Assembly (NCBI RefSeq): GCF_011617245.1 | Contig: NZ_CP050152.1 | Location: 496,001 to 560,000, forward strand | DNA from: Brevibacterium atlanticum | GTDB taxonomy: Bacteria; Actinomycetota; Actinomycetes; Actinomycetales; Brevibacteriaceae | Direction of reading: 5' to 3' | Length of the DNA: 64,000 nt | Shown: positions 61,535-64,000 of the stretch, one piece after another | Layout: each line of letters starts with the position of its first letter | Position numbering within the stretch: position 1 is the stretch's first letter | Program-made: the position numbers and the translations under genes | Notes under the pieces: model-generated | Database searches by the model: none | What the model was told of the DNA's origin: nothing | What the model saw: only the letters and a program-made list of their open reading frames with translations

Positions 61535-63145
61535 ATGTCTTACATCAAGATCAACGCGCCGCTCGAAACCGGCTTCGGCACCGTCCTCTCGGAGCCTGCT
61601 CTGACCTTCATCGCAACCCTGCATGACGAGTTCGCCGGCACCATCAGCGACCTGCTGCGCGCACGCGCCAACCGGGCCGAGGAGATGAACGGCGGAACCC
61701 TGCCGCGCTTCAAGCCCGAGACGGCCCGCATCCGCGCCGACCGGTCCTGGACCGTCGTCGGCTCGCAGGACGCTCCCGGACTCGAGGACCGCCGCGTCGA
61801 ACTCACCGGTCCGGTCACCGAACCCGAAGTCGTGGCAGCGCTGAACTCGCAGGCCAAGGTGTGGCTGGCTGACCTCGAAGACGCTACGAGCCCGAACTGG
61901 GCCAACATCATCGGCGGTCAGGTCAACCTCTTCCGCGCCATCCGCGGCCGGCTGCCGGGAATCAACAACGACAACCAGCCGACGATCGGACTGCGTCCGC
62001 GCGGTCTGCACCTGCCGGAGAAGCACCTGCTCTACGTTGATGACAACGGCGATGAGTTCGCGACCTGGGGTGCCCTCGTCGACTTCGGCCTCTACTTCTT
62101 CCACAACGCCCGCCACCTCATCAGCAACGGCTCCGGCCCATACTTCTACCTGCCGAAGCTCGAGTCCTCGCAGGAGGCTCGTCTGTGGAACAAGATCTTC
62201 GTCAAGGCTCAGAACATGCTCGACATCGAGCAGGGAACCATCCGCGCCACCGCTCACATCGAGACGATCACTGCTGTGTTCCAGATGGAGGAGATCCTCT
62301 ACGAGCTGCGCGACCACTGCGCGGGACTCGAGGCCGCCGGCTGGGACTACCTGTTCTCCGTGGTGAAGAACCTGCGCTACGCCACCGACTACGTGCTGCC
62401 CGACCGGGAGCGACTGACGATGGACCTGCCGCTGATGAAGGCCTTCACCGACCGCCTCGTCGCCACCTGCCACCGTCGCGGTGCGCATGCGATCGGCACG
62501 ATGTCGAACCTCATGGCCGACCACCCGGACAAGGAGTTCGTGGCCGCCGAGTTCGAGCGCATGCGTGAGGACAAGGCTCGTGAGGCCTGGCAGGGCTTCG
62601 ACGGCACGTGGGTCGCCGATCCGGCTCTCGTCCCGGCCGCTCTGGCCGTGTTCGACGCCGCTCTCGGCTCGAAGCCCAACCAGCTGGAGAACAAGCGTCC
62701 CGACGTGCAGGTGACCAGCGCGAACATCCTCGACATCACCGGCCTCGAGCCGATCGTGACCGAAGAGGGTGTGCGGGTGAACATCCGCGTGGCCATCGGG
62801 TACATGAACGAATGGCTCGGCGGCAACGGTCACGTGGCGCTGGAGAACCAGCTCGAGGACGTGTCGACCGCGGAGATCTGCCGCTCGCAGATCTGGCAGT
62901 GGATCCACCACGAGGTGACCCTCGACAACGGCCAGCAGGTGACCCGTCACCTGGTCGAGCGCTACCTCGGTGAGGAGCTGGCTGCGATGGATCGTCGCCC
63001 CGACGATCACTTCGACGAGGCCGTGGAGATCTTCCGCGCCACAGCGCTCGACGAGCCCTTCGCCGAGTTCCTCACGATGCCGGCCTACAACGACCACCTG
63101 GTCGACCGGGTGTCGAAGACCGACGCGGAACTCTACGTCGCCTGA
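61535..63145 (+). CDS. aceB: Malate synthase A
   Basis: 536 residues; condenses glyoxylate and acetyl-CoA to malate, the second glyoxylate-bypass step. WLADLEDATSPNW, HARHLISNGSGPYFYLPKLES, IRATAHIETITAVFQMEEILYELRDHCAGLEAAGWDYLFS and the late GNGHVALENQLEDVSTAEICRSQIWQWI are those of the A (AceB) isoform. ATG 61535 follows GAGGAG. The frame is open upstream, but without a ribosome site or conserved sequence. Confidence 0.97.
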   Translation: MSYIKINAPLETGFGTVLSEPALTFIATLHDEFAGTISDLLRARANRAEEMNGGTLPRFKPETARIRADRSWTVVGSQDAPGLEDRRVELTGPVTEPEVVAALNSQAKVWLADLEDATSPNWANIIGGQVNLFRAIRGRLPGINNDNQPTIGLRPRGLHLPEKHLLYVDDNGDEFATWGALVDFGLYFFHNARHLISNGSGPYFYLPKLESSQEARLWNKIFVKAQNMLDIEQGTIRATAHIETITAVFQMEEILYELRDHCAGLEAAGWDYLFSVVKNLRYATDYVLPDRERLTMDLPLMKAFTDRLVATCHRRGAHAIGTMSNLMADHPDKEFVAAEFERMREDKAREAWQGFDGTWVADPALVPAALAVFDAALGSKPNQLENKRPDVQVTSANILDITGLEPIVTEEGVRVNIRVAIGYMNEWLGGNGHVALENQLEDVSTAEICRSQIWQWIHHEVTLDNGQQVTRHLVERYLGEELAAMDRRPDDHFDEAVEIFRATALDEPFAEFLTMPAYNDHLVDRVSKTDAELYVA

Positions 63146-63458
63146 CCCAATTACTACTGTGAGGATTGATAGTGGCTGGTCTGGGACTGGCTGGCAGAGT
63201 AGGAACTGACCGTCCCATCGATCATCATGACTCGAATTACTGCTGACTCAGACGATGTCATCGTCAGGATCTGTCTGATGATCGGTGGGCGGTCGGCCCC
63301 GGCTCGGCCCACATCGGTAACTTGATCAGAAGGTTGTCCGTTCCTGACCGAACGTGACTCATCACAGTAGTGTTCCGACGTGACTATCTCCCGGACCGGA
63401 GCCGACCGTTCGACGGTCGGACATCATCCGCTCTAACACGGGAGAATCACGAACCGTC
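63146..63458 (+). ncRNA. Non-coding stretch before the IS110 transposase, candidate bridge RNA region
   Basis: 313 bases with no gene. It contains several hairpins: GACGATG-t-CATCGTC (63251-63265), GGTGGGC pairing with GCCCAC (about 63281-63311), and a perfect CCGACCGT-TCG-ACGGTCGG (63402-63420). In IS110-group elements the non-coding left end before the transposase encodes a structured bridge RNA that specifies donor and target. The left element boundary cannot be seen, because IS110 elements lack inverted ends. Confidence 0.35.
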
Positions 63459-64000
63459 ATGACTATCATCTCGCACTTGTACGCGTTTGTCGTCGGCGTC
63501 GACACACACGCGAAGAACCACGTCTACGCCATACTCACCAACCGCGGTGAGCACCTCGATACCCGCGAATTCCCGACCACGAATACTGGCCTGGCACGCG
63601 CGTTGGACTGGGTCGGGCGTCGCACCGGCGGGCACCTGGACACCCTGTGGGTGATCGAAGGCATCGGCACCTACGGAGCGATCCTGGCCGAGAACGTCGC
63701 TGAGGCTGGGTATACGGTCGCCGAGGCCGCGAGCATGAGTGCCCGCGACCGTCACAGCACGGGTAAGGATGACCAGATCGACGCCCGCAGAATCGCGACC
63801 ACCGTCCTGCCCTTGGAGCAGTCGCGGCTGCGCGTGCCCAGACAGGCCGATGGGCCGCGTCAGGGACTGCGGATCCTCGTGGGTGCCCGCGAGTCCATGA
63901 CGCGGGAGAAGACCCGCACCATCAACGCGCTGACCGCGTTGTTGCGGGCGAACGATCTCGGTATCGATGCCCGACGGAAACTGTCAGTCGCCAAGATCCG
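63459..64000 (+). mobile_element. IS110-family transposase, 3' part outside window
   Basis: Open from ATG 63459 (MTIISHLYAFVVGVDTHAKN) to the window end, 180 residues visible. The DEDD RuvC-like site is present: Asp in VGVDTHAKNHVYA, Glu in WVIEGIGTYG, and KDDQIDARRIA. The C-terminal transposase domain with the serine nucleophile is beyond the edge. The reading frame is intact so far. It sits directly downstream of aceB and shows ordinary high GC, so the element is probably adapted to this genome. Confidence 0.85.

Noticed and set aside
1..64000. Octamer CGCCGAGG as an FtsK-orienting (KOPS-like) signal
   Set aside because: Both orientations are about equally common along the whole window, so there is no polarity.
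1..64000. tRNA, rRNA or CRISPR loci
   Set aside because: I looked for T-loop motifs, rRNA signatures and regularly spaced repeats; none was convincing.

Overview
The window is 64 kb of high-GC DNA in which nearly every gene uses GC-ending codons. Several genes start at an ATG 6-7 bases after a -10-like hexamer (leaderless mRNA), and the gene content is typical of Actinomycetota. A RamB/AceA/AceB glyoxylate cluster, an Erm methyltransferase, a MhuD-like heme oxygenase and a creatinine/betaine catabolic region together suggest Brevibacterium or a close relative in Micrococcales. The genus is an inference.

Layout. 1-6.4 kb: histidine utilisation (hutI, cut by the window edge, hutH, an M20 amidohydrolase, hutF, IclR regulator). 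6.4-10.6 kb: a CitMHS-type carrier, AtuA and a small AtuA-like protein in one overlapping operon, with a divergent LysR regulator. 11-16.4 kb: trpS behind a complete Trp attenuator, rlmC, a TSUP exporter and small genes. 16.4-25.3 kb: DoxX protein, TetR regulator, mntH with a palindromic operator, two paralogous membrane proteins flanking a lipase-maturation-factor-like protein, and a BCCT transporter with a terminator in its leader. 25.5-33.6 kb: a third protein with the same C-terminal domain, a DtxR-family regulator, an erm gene with an upstream leader peptide, HdeD and SPFH proteins, an Asp/Glu racemase, a HAD protein, an AraC regulator and a VOC protein. 33.8-49.5 kb: the main catabolic block. 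It holds thioesterase, etfA, etfB, an FAD-GcvT sarcosine/dimethylglycine dehydrogenase, IclR, cytosine deaminase, creatininase, USP, NCS1 permease, PucR, creatinase, IclR, metF and a DmdA-like GcvT protein. 49.6-58.3 kb: APC permease, MhuD-like enzyme, DUF952, SNF2 helicase with a SWIM protein, an orphan DNA methyltransferase and an LhgO-like oxidase. 58.3-64 kb: ramB divergent from aceA-aceB, then an IS110 transposase running off the end.

How the genes fit together. Creatinine can be taken from outside to glycine: NCS1 permease, creatininase, creatinase (gives sarcosine and urea), then the FAD-GcvT dehydrogenase passing electrons to ETF and its one-carbon unit to tetrahydrofolate. The DmdA-like protein and MetF lie head to head and would feed and oxidise methyl-tetrahydrofolate. 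Histidine and C2 units are the other carbon sources covered here.

The most unusual sequence features are a 56-bp palindrome lying in frame inside etfA with a second, perfect copy 2.1 kb away; a second family of long palindromes; the Trp attenuator; terminator-like structure directly before the betT ribosome site; an erm leader peptide; a non-coding stretch before the IS110 gene that may encode a bridge RNA; glycine/aspartate-rich inserts inside otherwise conserved enzymes; and a strongly recurrent octamer CGCCGAGG in both orientations.
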